Part shown: in pieces, positions 1-13,406 of the stretch
How the letters are laid out: every line of letters starts with the position of its first letter
Position numbering within the stretch: position 1 is the stretch's first letter
DNA from: Chamaea fasciata
Lineage: Eukaryota > Chordata > Aves > Passeriformes > Sylviidae
Reading direction: 5' to 3'
DNA: 64,000 nt
Assembly: GCA_029207755.1 (NCBI GenBank)
Contig: JARCOQ010000012.1
Span: forward strand, 22,679,740 to 22,743,739
The notes under the pieces: model-generated
Databases searched by the model: none
Seen by the model: the letters and a program-made list of their open reading frames with translations, nothing else
Told to the model about the DNA's origin: nothing
Made by a program: the position numbers and the translations under genes

Positions 1-235
1 AGCTCTGCCCTCAGCTCCTCTGTTGCAGCTGAACCAGTCCAGTGCCCTCAGCTGCTCCTCCAGGCCCTTCACCATCTTCATGGCCTCTTTGGGAAACTCT
101 AATGGCTCAAAATCTTACGTTGCAGTGACCAAACCTGCAGTGAGTGTTGGAGGTGTTGTTTCACACACCTGTAGCCAGGAGACCTGTGTGACTGCTTGTG
201 CATCTTCATCAGCCCCCTGCTAATTACTCTCCAAG
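1..235 (-). mobile_element. Old CR1 LINE fragment, 3' region
   Basis: Read on the plus strand, the segment follows the complement of the CR1 3' part. It starts near GCTGAACCAGTCCAGTGCCC, continues through CTCCAGGCCCTTCACCATCTT and GGCCTCTTTGGGAAACTCT, then a TCTTACGTTGCAGTGACCAA block and a GGAGGTGTTGTTTCACAC block. CR1 elements have the same order (reverse-transcriptase end, then 3' UTR, in reverse). The copy is diverged, with many substitutions and small gaps. It is cut by the window edge and fades at about 235, so its terminal repeats are not visible. CR1 is the main avian non-LTR retrotransposon, and this copy is certainly dead. Recognition is from memory of the family. Confidence 0.7.
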
Positions 236-3200
236 GCAGGGCCAGTTTCCACTGAAGCTGAAAGTAAGGCAGAGCCCTCAGAAATACAGAGTTCCCTCAA
301 GTTTGGTGAAAATCCCCAGCCGGAGGTGAAAGACCTACATTAAAGCTCCTTCAGAGGGAGGATCCAGCAGAATTCAATCCAGGCTTGCTTTGGGAGGCAG
401 TGGGTGGATGAGTTATCAGCCAGGCAAATGAGGGACTTGGGAAGCAGCTGAGAGCATATTGAGGGGAGGTGAGATCATTATGGGACATGGGGCTTGCTGT
501 TGGTAAGCTTGTTTGGGTCAGCAGGTCTGAAATGGGAATAAATTCCCATGTGTGCATTTCAAAGGCAGCTTTGGGAGAGCAGCTTTCTTCCTGATGAAAA
601 CCAGCCTGAAGCCTCTGAAAGTGCTAAAATATACAAGAAAACAAAGTGGCCTTTGTGGGGAGAATTCTCAGGTGCTATCATGCCTGTGTAGGCAGCAGCA
701 ATCGAATCACAGCTCTACTCTGCCACAATAAACTCCATCAGTGGCACTGCTTGTGTGCCCACCTGCCTTCCCCTCTATTTCACAAACCAGTTCTTTTGGA
801 AACCATGAAGCTGACTTTAAAGGTCTTGCTCACGTTAATTTGGGACTCCCCTTAAATTGTGTCTTGGGCTACGGAGTGACAAAGCTTGGAAGCAGCTCTG
901 AGTGATATTCAGGGTAAATTGGTTCCATGACAGAGGGAGCGAGGCCACCTTTGAGTTCTTCTGTAAGTCCCAACAAACTGAACATTGATCTCAGCATGTT
1001 CAGGAGAGGGGGGAGCCCTGATTTCCCCTTGAATGGAGGCAGCAATGAGCCTTTTTTCTCTGCTTCTAAATTCCTTTTCATGTAAGCTTTGCTGTCTCTT
1101 TGTAACCATCTGCTGCAGTGCTCTGCACTCTGAGCTTGTCTCACATTTCAGATATTTTCGTGTTTGTTTCTGTGGCAGTGGAGAAGAGCTGGAGGATGTG
1201 AGGTCTGAAAGTTCACAAAGCAAAAGAGCAACTGAGGCAAAGGACAGCCCAATTTAAGGGAACTTAAGATTTAATGTTAAAAACCATATCTGGTTAAGAA
1301 ATCCTGACTGTTTCAAATGTAGTTATCAGGCTGTTGTCTCCACCATCTTCAAGATCTTCACTTAACCCTAAATGTACCTTCATGGTGCCCATGGCTTGTT
1401 GGCAGCTAGAAAGTGGATCTATGTCTCTAAACTTAGTATTTTTAAGAATGATGAGCTGGTTTTGATTTATAACATAGGATTGTTCTCTGAAATAAGTTTT
1501 GGTAATGCTGACAAGACTGTCCCACGGGAAGGTAAACTGTAGCTCAAAGCTTGTTAAGTGGAATATAATCTATATTTTCAAGGGGCAGGAACATCTATAA
1601 CCTAATTTCTCTGTAATGTTTAGGCCAGAAATTGGGTTGGAGGGTGTCTTTCCTTTGGATTAGGGACAGCAGGAATAGGCTCAAACAGATTGGAGGTAGG
1701 AGTATTTTATTTGGTAGGAGTAATAAATTAAGGTGTCTTGTGGAACTCTGAACAGGATGTTTCAATTCACTTATATGTGGCAAGTTTTTGGCATCAAATC
1801 CTTGTTATAATATTTATTTTAAGCATTGATAGTTGACATTTCTGTGTCATGTTTTCAGACTGGTCACTCTATTGCAGAGATCCACAGCTGGAGTATTGGG
1901 CTTTTACCCAGTTTTCTTTTGGATTTGTCCAGTGCCCTCTGAAATGTGAAGAGCTAAAGACAGAACCATTTTTAGATGCCTTTGAGCTGTTGAAATGTTT
2001 CCTAATTCTGCCTCTGCATAATTACACATCTGCCAGGGTTTGAGAATTCATATAGCTAAAAGCAAAACTTATGTTTGAAAATCAGAATGATCATTTGGGA
2101 ACTCCCAGCCAGTGCCAGACTTGGGGCTGCTGCTGCCCCCCAAGGCCCGATTGGAGTTTGGGGTGTGGGAAGGGGCCTCTGAGGCAGCTTTGGTGCAGGT
2201 GTCACCATGTTCTGTGTCTCTGGAGGAGCAAAGGGAGCAGGAAGTGCCAAGGGGGAGCACCCCCAGGTTGTGCTGCTGCTGAGCCTTGGGCTGAGACAGT
2301 CTGAGCTCAGCCTGGGTGAGTGGCTTGGTTTGTTTTGTTAAGAAATATAAATATCATGGGTCCTAAATGACCAGTAGAAAGGGGGGAATGTTTACAGGAC
2401 TCTAAGTGAGGATTGGAAGCAATAGCAAATTTAAAACAAATCCCTACAAGCTCTAGATTATTGCTAGAAGGTTCTACAAATATGATCTCTCTGCAGAGAA
2501 ATTTCAGAGATCAGGAATCTTGTTTAACTTCTGGGATTTTGCTCCAAGAGAAACAAAGGCAGCACATGAATGCCAGGGGTGCAGATTTTAAAAGGGATGT
2601 GCATGTGCCATACTCATCACTGCTCCAGGTTTGACACCTCCTAGCTGATGAAACTTGGGATGAGCTCCTTTATGATGCTGAGAATTCGGCCCAAACCCCT
2701 TGAGCAGTACAAGGGATGACACTTCAAGAACTTTCAAAGCAAATAGATTTAGGTTCTAATTTAATGAATTCTTTTGTAGATTTTTTGCTGTAATTTTTTA
2801 AAATAAATCTGTTTCATCGACAGCTGGAATGAGTCCCATAGGGTGTTTCTAAGTTCGGCTGGCTAAGTTGCCTGCAGTGCCCTGACCTGCACCAGTGCAA
2901 TTCCCTGGGGTCAGCAATGGGTGTAATTCTGTGGAAAGCCCTCATTTTCCATGGGATTGAAGGGTGCCATGTTAGGGAAGACTCTCAAGGGCTGCTCTCA
3001 AAAGTGGTAATTGCTGCATCCTGGGTTGGCTCAAGGTTTGTATTCTGGTGCCTTCAGGTTCCAATCTCTGTGTCAGTAAAAGTTAAAGGGACTGGAAAGC
3101 TCTGGGAGATGCCTGGGGAGGTGTTGAGTTCATCTTCTACTCTGGCAGGGCTGATACTGTCAGCTCTACAGGTAATGCTCAATAAACCAAACCGAATGTT

Positions 3201-6200
3201 TCTCTTGGCTTGATGCAAGAGATTTTTATGTGACAACCTCAACAATGTGATCAAAATTTGGAAGAAGCAAACCTGGTTGTGGCAGCCGGAGAGGTGACAG
3301 GGCTGAGACAAAGCCTGGACAGACTCCAGAGAACACAGATCCATGCAGAAGCTTCCCCCAGCATGGACCAATAATTCATATTGAAAACTGTCAATTTTGC
3401 TGGACATTTAATTTCTTACAGGAAATGTTTCTATTTTCTTTCAGGAAATAGATTTCATTAAGCATAGAGTGACTCCAAGTGGATGAGGAGCAGAGAAATG
3501 GAATGAGCATTTACCCAAAGGAGCACCAGTTCTGCCTTCACTTAATTTTGTGCAAAATGTAGTATAAAATTCCAAAAAGAGTTAGCTGTAGATGTGATAT
3601 GATGCCTAAGTAGGATAATTTTGAATTATGACTTGTGTTAAAAAAATGAAAAGTCCTCTTCAGATGTAAGACAAGAGAGAAAGAGGAGAGATATGCTTAT
3701 TATAGTCAAGAACTGTGATACATAGGCATCAGTGATTCCATTTGTTTTATATACTTGCTTGTCATTTTAATGGTTTATTATCAGGGATCCAGTCAAAATT
3801 GGCAATAAAAAGAATATAGCTTTTCTTTGATTCAAAGTCTGCAGCAGATATGCCAGCAGAAAGGATAAATAAGGCATGGAAAATATGCTGTTAATAAGGG
3901 AAATACAAGTAGTTCTAAGCATATTTCATATGCTTTTTCTTTATTTTGGTTTCAAAGAGAGTGTTGAATGCACTAAAATTACTAAGTTATAGTGAATAGT
4001 ACCTTGAACATAGCTTGAAATATTCCATTGTAGAGCAAACTTGGGTTTGTTCTTGTAAATCTATTGCTATAAATAATTTTCAGAGAAGGAAAAAAAATAT
4101 GGTCCTTTCTGATTTTGTGTAGTTTACAGGAAGGGAGGATTTTTTTCGATAAGAACCTCATTGCTATTCATTGTAATTCTCCACTTGAAGAGAGGGAATA
4201 CCCTGGGGAATTTTGTGGCATCAGGTCTGTGTGTTGTTCTGGCCTTCAGTGGCCAAACACTTGTGCAAGTGAGAAAATAAAAAGTGACTAAACACATTTC
4301 ACTCTTTTTTGATGCCAAACCCACCTTGGCTGGCCAAGCAATGGGCTGGGGAAAGGTCAGCTGGCTCTGGGTCAGGCAATTAAACTGTGTCCTGGTTTTT
4401 GGGTCACTCTCTCTGTCTAACTGAGGAGTCTTACAGGAGAAAGTCCTGATTAGAACACTTCCAAGTAGAGTAGCTTTGTGTACAGTGGATTCTGTGCCTC
4501 AGGTTGTCTTTGCTGACACCTGTATTTTTCTCATTTCAGGAAGAGAAAATGAAACATTGAATTCAGCAAATTTAAGCAGTGTGTTTGCAATTTAAACAAC
4601 TGTAAAAGCGTTAGGGCTGAAATGACTCTTTGGACTTGCTGGGTCTGTGGTCACGTACACTCGTGCAGGTTCCTTCTAAACTGTTTGGCTCTTTTATCTC
4701 TTCCTTTTCTATTCACTAAGGGTATAGGAAAATATCCCTATTTCTATTAGGACAGATCTAAAAAACCCCAACACTTTAAACCTTGAAGTGACAGAGAAGT
4801 TTTTAGCCTCCGTGGCACCACCTGTTACCTTTTACCTTGGGACAGATCAATCTGCACAGCCTGGCACGGAGGAGAAACCAGCTTGGAGTGTTTTACTCAG
4901 CAGCCCAGCACAAACCTGATGGGAAAATCCATTGCAAGAAAGAATCCATATTGCTTTTACACAAAAACCTGCTCTCAGCCATTGATCTGGAGCTCCAAAG
5001 GCTGCTGGGTTTGTGTGTGAGATCTGCAGGGTCCTTAGCCTGGGGGGCAGCTGCTGCTGCTGTTCGATGATATTCCCAAAATCCACCAGGGAGAACCAGC
5101 TCAGCAGTGGAGAAAAAACCAGCAAAAAACTCAGGGCAAACTGAGGAGGGCATGGAGTTAAGTGGTTATTAGCAGGCCAGGCAGGTCTGGTGGATGTTTT
5201 GTGCAGCTGCCACGGAAATCTGCTGAGGGACACCTTGCTGCTCGCCCATTGATTTCAGCTGCATCTGGGAATATTTTGGAGTGATATGACTGCCTGCCTG
5301 GAACTCCCCAGACAAAGTGGAAAAAATATGTTCAAGTGCAAGAAAATAGAAAAGCAAGTATCTCATTCCAGGAGATGAGTTTGTGGATGGACCTCCTGAT
5401 CTTTCCAGAGAAAAAATGGGTAACAGCTGGGAAGAGTCTGTGACAGACATTTGTGGAGGAAAAAAAAAAGGAGAATAAAAGGAGAAACATGGGAGGATTT
5501 TTGTGGATTCAAAAGGGAGGAAGAGCTGAACCAGACAGCCACAGTCCACAGTAAAGCACGTTAGAGAGGCCAGGTCTTGCCAGTGCCCTCGAGTGTGTTC
5601 TCACACAGACACTCAGCCTTGCATTGTCCTAAATTGTCCTTCCTGTGCTGGACCCAGGTCCCCGAATCCTGATCCTCATTTTCAATCGCCCCTTGGCCTG
5701 AGTTGGCTACAGCTTTCTTTGTGGTGGTTCTGCTGGGCTTGACCCCAGGGCTGCCCTCTGGCTGAATTTCTTCACCTGTTTCTTTTTCTCTGTTTGCAGT
5801 CCTGGTCTGGAGAGATCTGAGATCCATCATGTAGGATCTGGGAGTTTGGACACCAAATTGTGTCTGGCTGGATCAAATCTGGGTCTCTCAAGGCCTGGGC
5901 TTGTTTAGACCACATGGGAAGATGAATTAGCAGTGACACATCCAGGCCATTTTGGACTGACTGCGTGTGCTCAATAAATATGACACCTTCTGGCCACAGC
6001 AGCAGCCCATGGACATGAGAGCTGAAGTGCCCAGACATAACTCATACCACAATTCAATGCTTAAGTACCTGTTCAAACACTGAACAGTTTATGGGCAATC
6101 ATTCTTACTTCCCATCCCCGGGACCCTGAGTTTTACCACTCCTCAGTTAGGGAATGTATTTGAAGGTGACTGAGGGCCCCAGGCTCCCAGAGACTCTCTA

Positions 6201-8059
6201 ATTTAAGAGTGCTGCCTTACGTGAGCGTCTCTTTGAATAGGAGCCATCAATATATCCTGACCTTGCCTTGTCCCTGCTCTGGATGTAGGTGATCTGGGCA
6301 GCTTTTCCATGGGGTTTGGAGTGGGGCCATCAGGTTTTGTGTGGGCAGATTTTCCAGATTGTTACGCTGGAGTAGAAAGGACAAAAGTTAGTTTTCAAAG
6401 CTGCCTTGGGAGGCTGTTCTCTGTTCCTTGTGGTGTTCAAGACTGCCTCTGCTGACTGGAACTGTGAAATGGTGTGGAATGGAGAGCATTGGCATGAGTA
6501 CAGACAAAAACACCTCCTCGCTGAGACCTCCAAACTGCCTGGATGGGACGGCATTTGCAGAACAGAGGAAGTGGTGGTGGTGAATTCCAGGGCAGGGGGC
6601 TGTGCATCAGGAGGGAAAATGGCTTTTTTAAACTGTGCTTAAATCCAGTTTATCACTTCACTCTGCCCAGTGGAGGGGATATGCAAAACCTATCAAAAGC
6701 AAAATACCAAAGGCATATCAAGCTCAGGAGAAAGTAACTGCTCTTGCTTTGCTGTTCCTGGATGTCCTGACCCCTTCTCTCTCTCCCCTCAGCCCCAAGG
6801 GTTGCTCCTATTCTGTGCTCTCTGTTGCTTTTGAGATCTCAAGGGCAACCTGCGTGAGGGAAAAGGGTATTTCCAGGAGAAGGGAGGCCAGTTCTGCCTG
6901 GTGGTGTCTGGAGCCCATAGAGGGCCTTGACCTGGAGACCTTTCTTTGTTTTATGGATCTGCTCCCTTTCCCTGGGGTTTTCCTGCTGGATGCTGAATGC
7001 CCTGGAGGGTCTCACTCTGTTGTTATTTGTGGCCATTAGCAGAGGGCTGAGGGTCCAGGACAGCATCCCCTGCAGCCAAGGGGAAACAGGACCACCCTCT
7101 GGAATGGGAGTGCTCCTCACACTCGGCGAGGACGTGCAGCCTCAGCCTTGTGGAGATGAGGGTGCTGCTGGAGGGGCTGAAACCACCTTATGCAGAAATG
7201 GGGACATTTGTTCGCATTGCTGAGATCTCTGCTAGGGAACAAGGCAAAAGAAAATTCCTTGGAAAGCCCATGGATTGCTTTCACAGTATCCAGAGGCCTG
7301 TTCATTTTGCATGTCTGTTTTCCCAGTTATTTTTGATTATCTGGCTGCAGCTGTTAAAACAGTGGGCTTGTGCATACTTGCCCTCTCTTAGAGTTTGGTC
7401 CATGCTACAAACATTGTAATTCTGAAAACCTTAGTACATTGCAGACAGAGAAAATATTCAGGTTAGGGATCCCTGGGTACAGCTGGGGCTTATAGCAGCA
7501 GGATATTGGTAGTCCTTTTACCTGGGTGTACACGTTCTGCTGAGTATTGATGTGGTCAGCCAAAGGCAGGGTGCTAAAGTCAGAGCATTAGATATGAATG
7601 ACTGCGGGTTTACACTGTAAATTTGCTTGTGCGGCCAAGGAGACGGCCAGGGAGCTGGTGTCAGGGCAAGCAGGACCTTTGGTCAGTCTGTGCAGGGGAC
7701 ATGCAGCAGTGTGTTGGGGTTTCTGTCCCTTGGAAGGTGGACTCCATGCTGAGCCTGGTGCTCCAAGGGCAGGTGACAGCTGGGGACAGCTGAGCAGAGC
7801 CAGGATTGGGGATGCTCTGGATGCTCAAACCAGGCCTCTTCTCATGGCTTCAGTTCCTCCTTCCTTACCCCAGGGGAGCAAGGGAAACAGGGTGGGGGTT
7901 TTTGGTGGTGCTTGTTTGAATTGATGCAATGTTTTAACTACTGCAGTTGTTCTGGGATTGATGTTTTGAGGCAATGTCTCATTCCTCTCACTGCTCAGCT
8001 GAATTTTAGAGAATGTTGTCACTTCTCAAGATGACAGTGCTTTGTAAAAGTAGGAAGTG
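236..8059. other. Unique non-coding sequence, no gene seen
   Basis: No open frame here exceeds about 134 codons, and none resembles a known protein. The composition alternates between AT-rich stretches (1260-1850, 3420-4100) and GC-richer patches (2090-2330, 6900-7150). A very strong 3' splice-site look-alike, a long pyrimidine run ending TTTGCAG, sits at 5757-5800, but no convincing donor follows it. Small runs such as (CTG)5 near 5052 and an A-rich run at 5460-5469 are the only simple repeats. No LTR, SINE or CR1 copy was recognised after the one at the left edge. Confidence 0.6.
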
Positions 8060-8155
8060 GCTGCTGCCTGTCACTGCCTGTCTCTGCCTGGCTGTCCTTG
8101 TTGTCCTGGCTGTCCTGGCTGTCTCTGCTCTGGCTGTCCCTGGCTGTCCTGGCTC
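8060..8155. repeat. Degenerate CCTGGCTGT-type minisatellite
   Basis: The stretch is built from short, imperfect copies of CTGCCTGTC, CCTGGCTGT and CTGTCCTGG, spaced about 9 to 12 bases apart. It gives repetitive ALAV/PGCP-type translations on the plus strand and TART-type on the minus strand, which explains the short open frames over it. The copies are too diverged to call an exact count. Confidence 0.6.
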
Positions 8156-8412
8156 CGAGGGCTGGACATGGGAATTCTGCCTCTCACCACTGCCACTCCG
8201 AGCCAGCACTGTTTGATTTGCAGGTGTGGGGTGAGCTGGGGCTTCCCTCCAGTGCAGAGCTCTGAAATATGTGCAGGTCAGGTCCTCATTAGTGAGACAG
8301 AGGAAACACAACATCTGAATTAGTCAGGGAGTTGTTCATGGCTGTGGTGCACTGCATGGAAAATAACATGTTAAAGAAACAACTGTGGTGGTGAAAATAG
8401 TTTAGTTTAGGT

Positions 8413-8440
8413 GTTTTTTGTTGTTGTTGTTTTTTTTTTT
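8413..8440. repeat. (TTG)n with poly-T tail
   Basis: Four GTT steps are flanked by T runs, the second run being about eleven T long. This is a simple low-complexity tract with no sign of a retrotransposed body next to it. Confidence 0.85.
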
Positions 8441-9480
8441 AATACTCATTAATTTATTACTTGTTTTGATCACAAGCTGAAATTGTTGTGATTTCTTTTT
8501 TCCCTTTCCACTCCTGGTTGAGATCTGTGTGGTGATCTGGGGCTGGTGACTGGGTCTGACAGTCTGATGCCTGTCAGGTAGCTGCAGTTCTGCCCTTGCT
8601 CTCTGGTTGTGTATTTGCCCACAAGGGTCAGGGATTTCCAGCAGCTGATGGGATTCTAGGCCACATGAGGAATACAGTACTCCACACAGCTTTACCTGGT
8701 TTATCTAAGAGGGAAAACAGGAACTAAGAGGAAAGACAGAAGATTTTATGAGCTGTGAATGAAAATGCCAGACCTCCATCTTCATGAATTTCTGTCTTCC
8801 TTCCTGTCTCCACAGCTGTAGGATTGGGACATTTCTAATTTTCAGTGTTGTAAGAAGCAGTATCGTATGGTAGAATCACGTAATTACCTCATCACTCTTT
8901 GCAAAATAATGATTTCCACGTATTTTATTCAACCTTGGCACAGCTGGCACCTCCTTGGCAGGAATCCTTTGGAGATGCATTGCTTTCTTCTGTGCTCCTC
9001 TTACAACCTCTGCTCGCTGCCTTTGATGGTGATGTTCTGGTTTAATAGGACTCATCCTTTTGCTGCAACAACATCAGAGTGCTGTGAATAAGAGTTTGTT
9101 CTGCTTTAGTTTCTTCTTGCTGTCAACTACTGATGCCTTTTAGCTGGTTTATTCTTTTTCCTCTGGGTTTTTATTTTTTCTTGCTCCCCATCAGAAGATG
9201 TGTATCAAGGAATAGGATCTGTTAAGAGCTTTATTTCAGAATTTAAAGTAAACACTGCTCTTGCTGCTTTTTTTTTCCATGGCTCTGGGAAGTTATGGTA
9301 GTTCAACATTGAAATATCCACTAGTGCCATTAGCTTACAGACCTGAGATTCTCTCATCTTTTGAGAATATCACTCATTGCTCCATCCTATTAATAACAGC
9401 AGCAGAGCTGTTAGTTCATTTTTACTCAGGGTTATTAATTTAATAGTGTTTATTTTTAACTTAATTTGGTTTATTCTTGA

Positions 9481-9511
<31 letters not shown>

Positions 9512-9514
9512 TTT
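9481..9514. repeat. (TC)11 microsatellite followed by poly-T
   Basis: Eleven uninterrupted TC units run directly into about twelve T. The whole tract is pyrimidine on the plus strand, so length polymorphism is likely. Confidence 0.97.
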
Positions 9515-10298
9515 AAGTGCTCTTTCAATAGCCAAAATCTTCTTTAAACTCTACTAGAGGTAAGATGGTGACTTGCAGACTTTAACTGCGGGGTCAGTAT
9601 TTTTCCCCTCCTATTTTTGGGAAGAAAGGGATGAACAACAGCAGAGTCTTGGCTGTCCTCTGGTAACTCACCCAAGGTGTCTGGAGCAGAGCCAGTCCGT
9701 GGGAGAAGGGGAGCCAGGACGTGGAACAAGGCAGGGCAGCTGAGCTGTTCTTGGCTCTGGGAATGTGCACTGCTCACCCCTGTGGCCTCAGTGCTGAGTT
9801 CCTGATGTTCTGGAGCAAACATGCTCCTGCAGCTCTTGGAGGGGTCCCTGCTCCTCATGGAGGGTTCTGGTGCCTTCAGGGAGGGTTGATGGAGTCCTTA
9901 ATGTGGTGCTGGAGGTCAATCCCTAGGTGCCTCACAGGGCTGAGGTGAATTGGGTGTGAAATTAAGAAATTTTCCTTTACTTTATCCATACTCACTTTCA
10001 GGTTTTGCTGTGTCATAGCTGCAACCTTCCACAAGCCAGTGTAAACACCTCATTTGCTTTTGTGCTTTGAATCCTAAAATGTATTGATTTTTATCATTCA
10101 GATGTCAATTATACTCTGTCTCTACACACACCAGCAGTTAAAACAAATCACTTGATAGACACGGTTAATTTCTGCTGGCAGAATTTAATAAATCCTTGTT
10201 TATAAAAATAGTAATGTATTTTTACTTTATATATACTTATTTATCTTGCTTTTAATTTTTTTTTTTAAGAAAGAAAATGTTTTTGAGTTCTGGTGGGA

Positions 10299-10345
10299 GA
10301 AAAAAAATAAAGGAAAAGGAAATAAAGGAAAATAAAGGGTAAAGA
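10299..10345. repeat. A/G-rich tract with AAATAAAGG units
   Basis: Imperfect repeats of AAATAAAGGA, about 9 to 10 bases apart, follow a run of eight A. The tract is almost all purine and T. It also contains several AATAAA hexamers, which are composition rather than evidence of a transcript end. Confidence 0.7.
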
Positions 10346-11960
10346 ATGGTGGCCATAGTTACTGAGACCAGCCTGCTCAGTTCTCTAAAACCATGCACCA
10401 GTGTCCCTGAAAAATAAAAGAGGAAAACAAAAATCATAAAACAAATAAAACCTTAGAGCACAAACCAGATATTTAATAAAACCATGTTGACACTAAACAT
10501 AGCAGGTATGATGCAGTCTAAACAGAGGAAGTGAATAAAATGTTCAGGGCAGAATTGTGTTTCCTGGTGGGATCAGGGGTTCTGTGGGATTGGGAATTGC
10601 CAGTTTCATTCTGGCCTGTTTCCACTGGAGTTTCCTCTGAGCTGCCTCCAGAGCCTGGTGCTGCAGATTTACACCCACAATTAAGGGCAGGTGGAATTTA
10701 TAGCTGTTTGACTAGGATGTTGCAAATGTTTAGCTTTGGGCTGGTTTAATGAACTAGCTCAGGTTATGAATCAACTGTGCCATTCATCACAGGGGCAAAA
10801 CTTTGGGATGTGACTGGCAAGTGCAAAATGGTTGTTTGCAAGGTCACACAGTGACTATACAACCCAGGACTTCAAATTTAATGAAGAATGATGCTTCCCT
10901 GGCTTAAATCCTTGCAATGGAAGGAGCCTCTTGCTCAGTTAAATAGAAGAAGACAGCATGATCTATCTCTAGGTGATGTTGAATTTCTACATTTTAAATG
11001 TTTGTTTAAAGATGTATTGAAATAAAAGCAGGAGTGTTTGCATTCCCAGTCACACCCAGAGGGGCAGGGAGGTCTGGGGTGCCACAGGCAGCTCGTGGTG
11101 ATAATGTCATGTCCAGGTGTATCACAGCCAGGAATATTACAGTCAAGAGCAGCCCACAAACACTACAGGAAATTAATCCAGCAAATATATTCTTTCAGGC
11201 TTATCAGCTCATATGAAGTAGCATCAAAACTCAGCCCATAATATAATCTATTCAACATTTGTTTCTTCCAGGCTTACGAGGAGCATCGTGTCCCAGAGGA
11301 ATGCTCTGCATAATGAGAGATCTGCCTGGTGAGAGATATTGGATGGGCAGTTCAGCTGCTGCTTGGTGAGAGACAAACTACACTTGGCATAAAAAATGGG
11401 AGCAACAAACTTCCTCTAAATGTATCTATAAATTGCCAGGCATGATTCATCAGGGGACTGGAATTTTTGGTGGTAATGAACTCTTGCAGAGTAACTCTAC
11501 TGGCAGATGACTGATAGCTTTTACAAAAGAATCAAAGTGAGCCCTTGCTGAAGCTCTGAGATATTCTGCCTTCCAAAGAGATGTTCCAGGCTTCTTCATA
11601 AGGTTACTAATCTGCCAACTCCCTCCCTCCCTAAGAAAGGATTAAACATGTTCCTTGTGTCAGTGGAGAGCTCTGCAAAGGCTCCAGACACTGACTGACT
11701 GAAAGCCCTGGTGGAAGCCTGTGCCACAGTGGGCACCAAAGCAGAGAAAGGACTCTTTGGTATTTAAGCCTGCTGAAATGCAGGTCTTCCTTTCTGGATA
11801 TCACTGGGACGTATTCCCAGCAGAATATTAAATAGGTAATCTGAACAGAGACTGGATCCTTGCAGGAAATCTGTAATGGTCTGTAATACAAAACAGAATA
11901 TTTTCAGTAGGTTTTGAGACTTTTCCATATGCAAATGATAAAACCAGCAGCACTATCTTC

Positions 11961-11998
11961 CTTTATTTTTATTTATTTTTTTTTTAAATTTTTTTTTC
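11961..11998. repeat. T-rich low-complexity tract
   Basis: TTTATTTTTATTTA is followed by two runs of eight or more T separated by AAA. It is AT-only low-complexity sequence with no flanking element body. Confidence 0.85.
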
Positions 11999-12639
11999 CA
12001 GGCTGTAACTGAGAATTTTGGTTCTATATCACAGGGATAAATTGGGGGAAAATTAGAAATCACTGTTTAAAACATTAATATAATGGGGGCAAAAGAAAAA
12101 GAGAGAATTCCTTGATGTCTTGATGTCAGAGTCTTCAGTTACTCTGATAAGGATATTCTCACTTAAAAACCCCCTAGAATCAGTTTGCTTTAGATAAGAG
12201 AAATCCCCTGGAGGTTCATTGTTCCACTGCTACCAATTTCCCGCTAACAGGAAACTTCTGTGATGAAATTACAAAATTGCCTGAACAAACCCATTTTGAG
12301 TGGTGCCATTTCTTTATTTTCTGAGGGAACACAAGCCCAGTGTGGATGAGTGCAAATGCATTTTGGAGGGGCTGATGGAAAACATCCTGACAGTAAAATC
12401 TGGAAGGCTTAATCATGACAAAACCCACTGATTTCTACCTTATACATTCTTTCCAAACATTATTGCATTTTGTGTTTGGGAAATCCCACAGTGTGATGAT
12501 GGCGATAGTGCTGCAAAGAACATGAGTTAATCCGTGAGAGCTCTGAAGTTCAGGGGGCTTCCCCCTGTCCAGGCACAGTCAGGATATTTATGGGACAGTC
12601 ATTAAGAAATGTTTACAGTTCATTGCCTAGTTCACATGC

Positions 12640-13200
12640 ACATCTTTTTGTGGTCAAAGTCATAAAAATATGGAGACTACTCTGATAATTGGTGACTTTG
12701 ACTTTAAAAAAGCCCATCTAATGAGTTTTGGCCACCTCATGATATGCTTTTGTGATGTGGCAAGTAAATATTGCTGATTAGCTACCAGGGCTAAACATTT
12801 TTGATCTTGGGCAATTGAGATTGAGGCTTATTTAGTCCACCATTAGGTTGGATAAACATTTTTCCCTGCAGTAATTAATTGTCTGCATCTGTGAAATTGG
12901 ATTAATACAATGGTTTTATTGACTTTAAAAGTAAATCCTTGTTTGACATGCTCCCTTAAATACAAGTCAGGATGTGCCCAGATTGGAGTTCTCATGTTTG
13001 GGGGAACTGAATTTGCCAGAATTGCTGATAAAAGTTGGTTAGTTAGTGAAATTGAGCTAGATGAATTTTAAAATGATGTGCTGAAAGCTGCAGGGCAAAT
13101 TCCGCTTTGTGCTGAAGCTTTCTGCTGAATCGTTAAGGGTTTATGCTATAAATACGGTTTTTTCCCCTTAACTCACCTGAAAGTTATCGTATATTAAGAT
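12640..13200. promoter_or_regulatory. Candidate conserved regulatory segment
   Basis: This AT-rich but not repetitive block has the motif mix typical of vertebrate developmental non-coding elements. Visible sites are TAATTAATT at 12872-12880 (homeodomain-type), ACAATGG at 12907-12913 (SOX-type) and TTTTATTG at 12914-12921 (posterior-HOX/CDX-type), plus TGATTAG-like half sites upstream. There is no open frame and no repeat signature. That it is conserved or regulatory is inferred from appearance only. Confidence 0.3.
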
Positions 13201-13406
13201 GCCGACTTCTCCAAGTACCTTGGTACTTCCTGCAGGGGAGATAATGGTAAGTTATTGATGCATTTTGACAGCTTTTCAAACAGGTTGTCTGTGTGAAACA
13301 GAACTGTACAAAATGTAGCCTTCCAGACGTTAACGTGTAATTTGTCATTGTAGGAACAGTAAAACAAGCCTGGAATGTGTCTCAATTTTCTGAGCAGCAA
13401 ATGAAC

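Larger units (their letters stand above)
8443..12639. other. Unique non-coding sequence, no gene seen
   Basis: The interval is AT-leaning single-copy sequence. Simple repeats inside it are listed separately. The GC-richer part at 9640-9950 holds overlapping frames of about 75 to 104 codons on both strands, which look like composition effects rather than genes. No transposon was recognised. Confidence 0.55.

Noticed and set aside
4388..4420. TGTCCTGGTTTTTGGG, similar to the start of some songbird LTRs
   Set aside because: The similarity ends within about 15 bases, and no matching second LTR, polyadenylation region or target-site duplication was found.
5757..5925. Excellent 3' splice-site tract ending TTTGCAG with a 34-codon open frame after it
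   Set aside because: No usable donor ends the open segment before the stop, and the peptide is unrecognised.
6588..6606. CTCF-like word (GGCAGGGGGCTGTG)
   Set aside because: It matches only the central G run of the motif. Similar words at 22030 and 29120 are equally partial.
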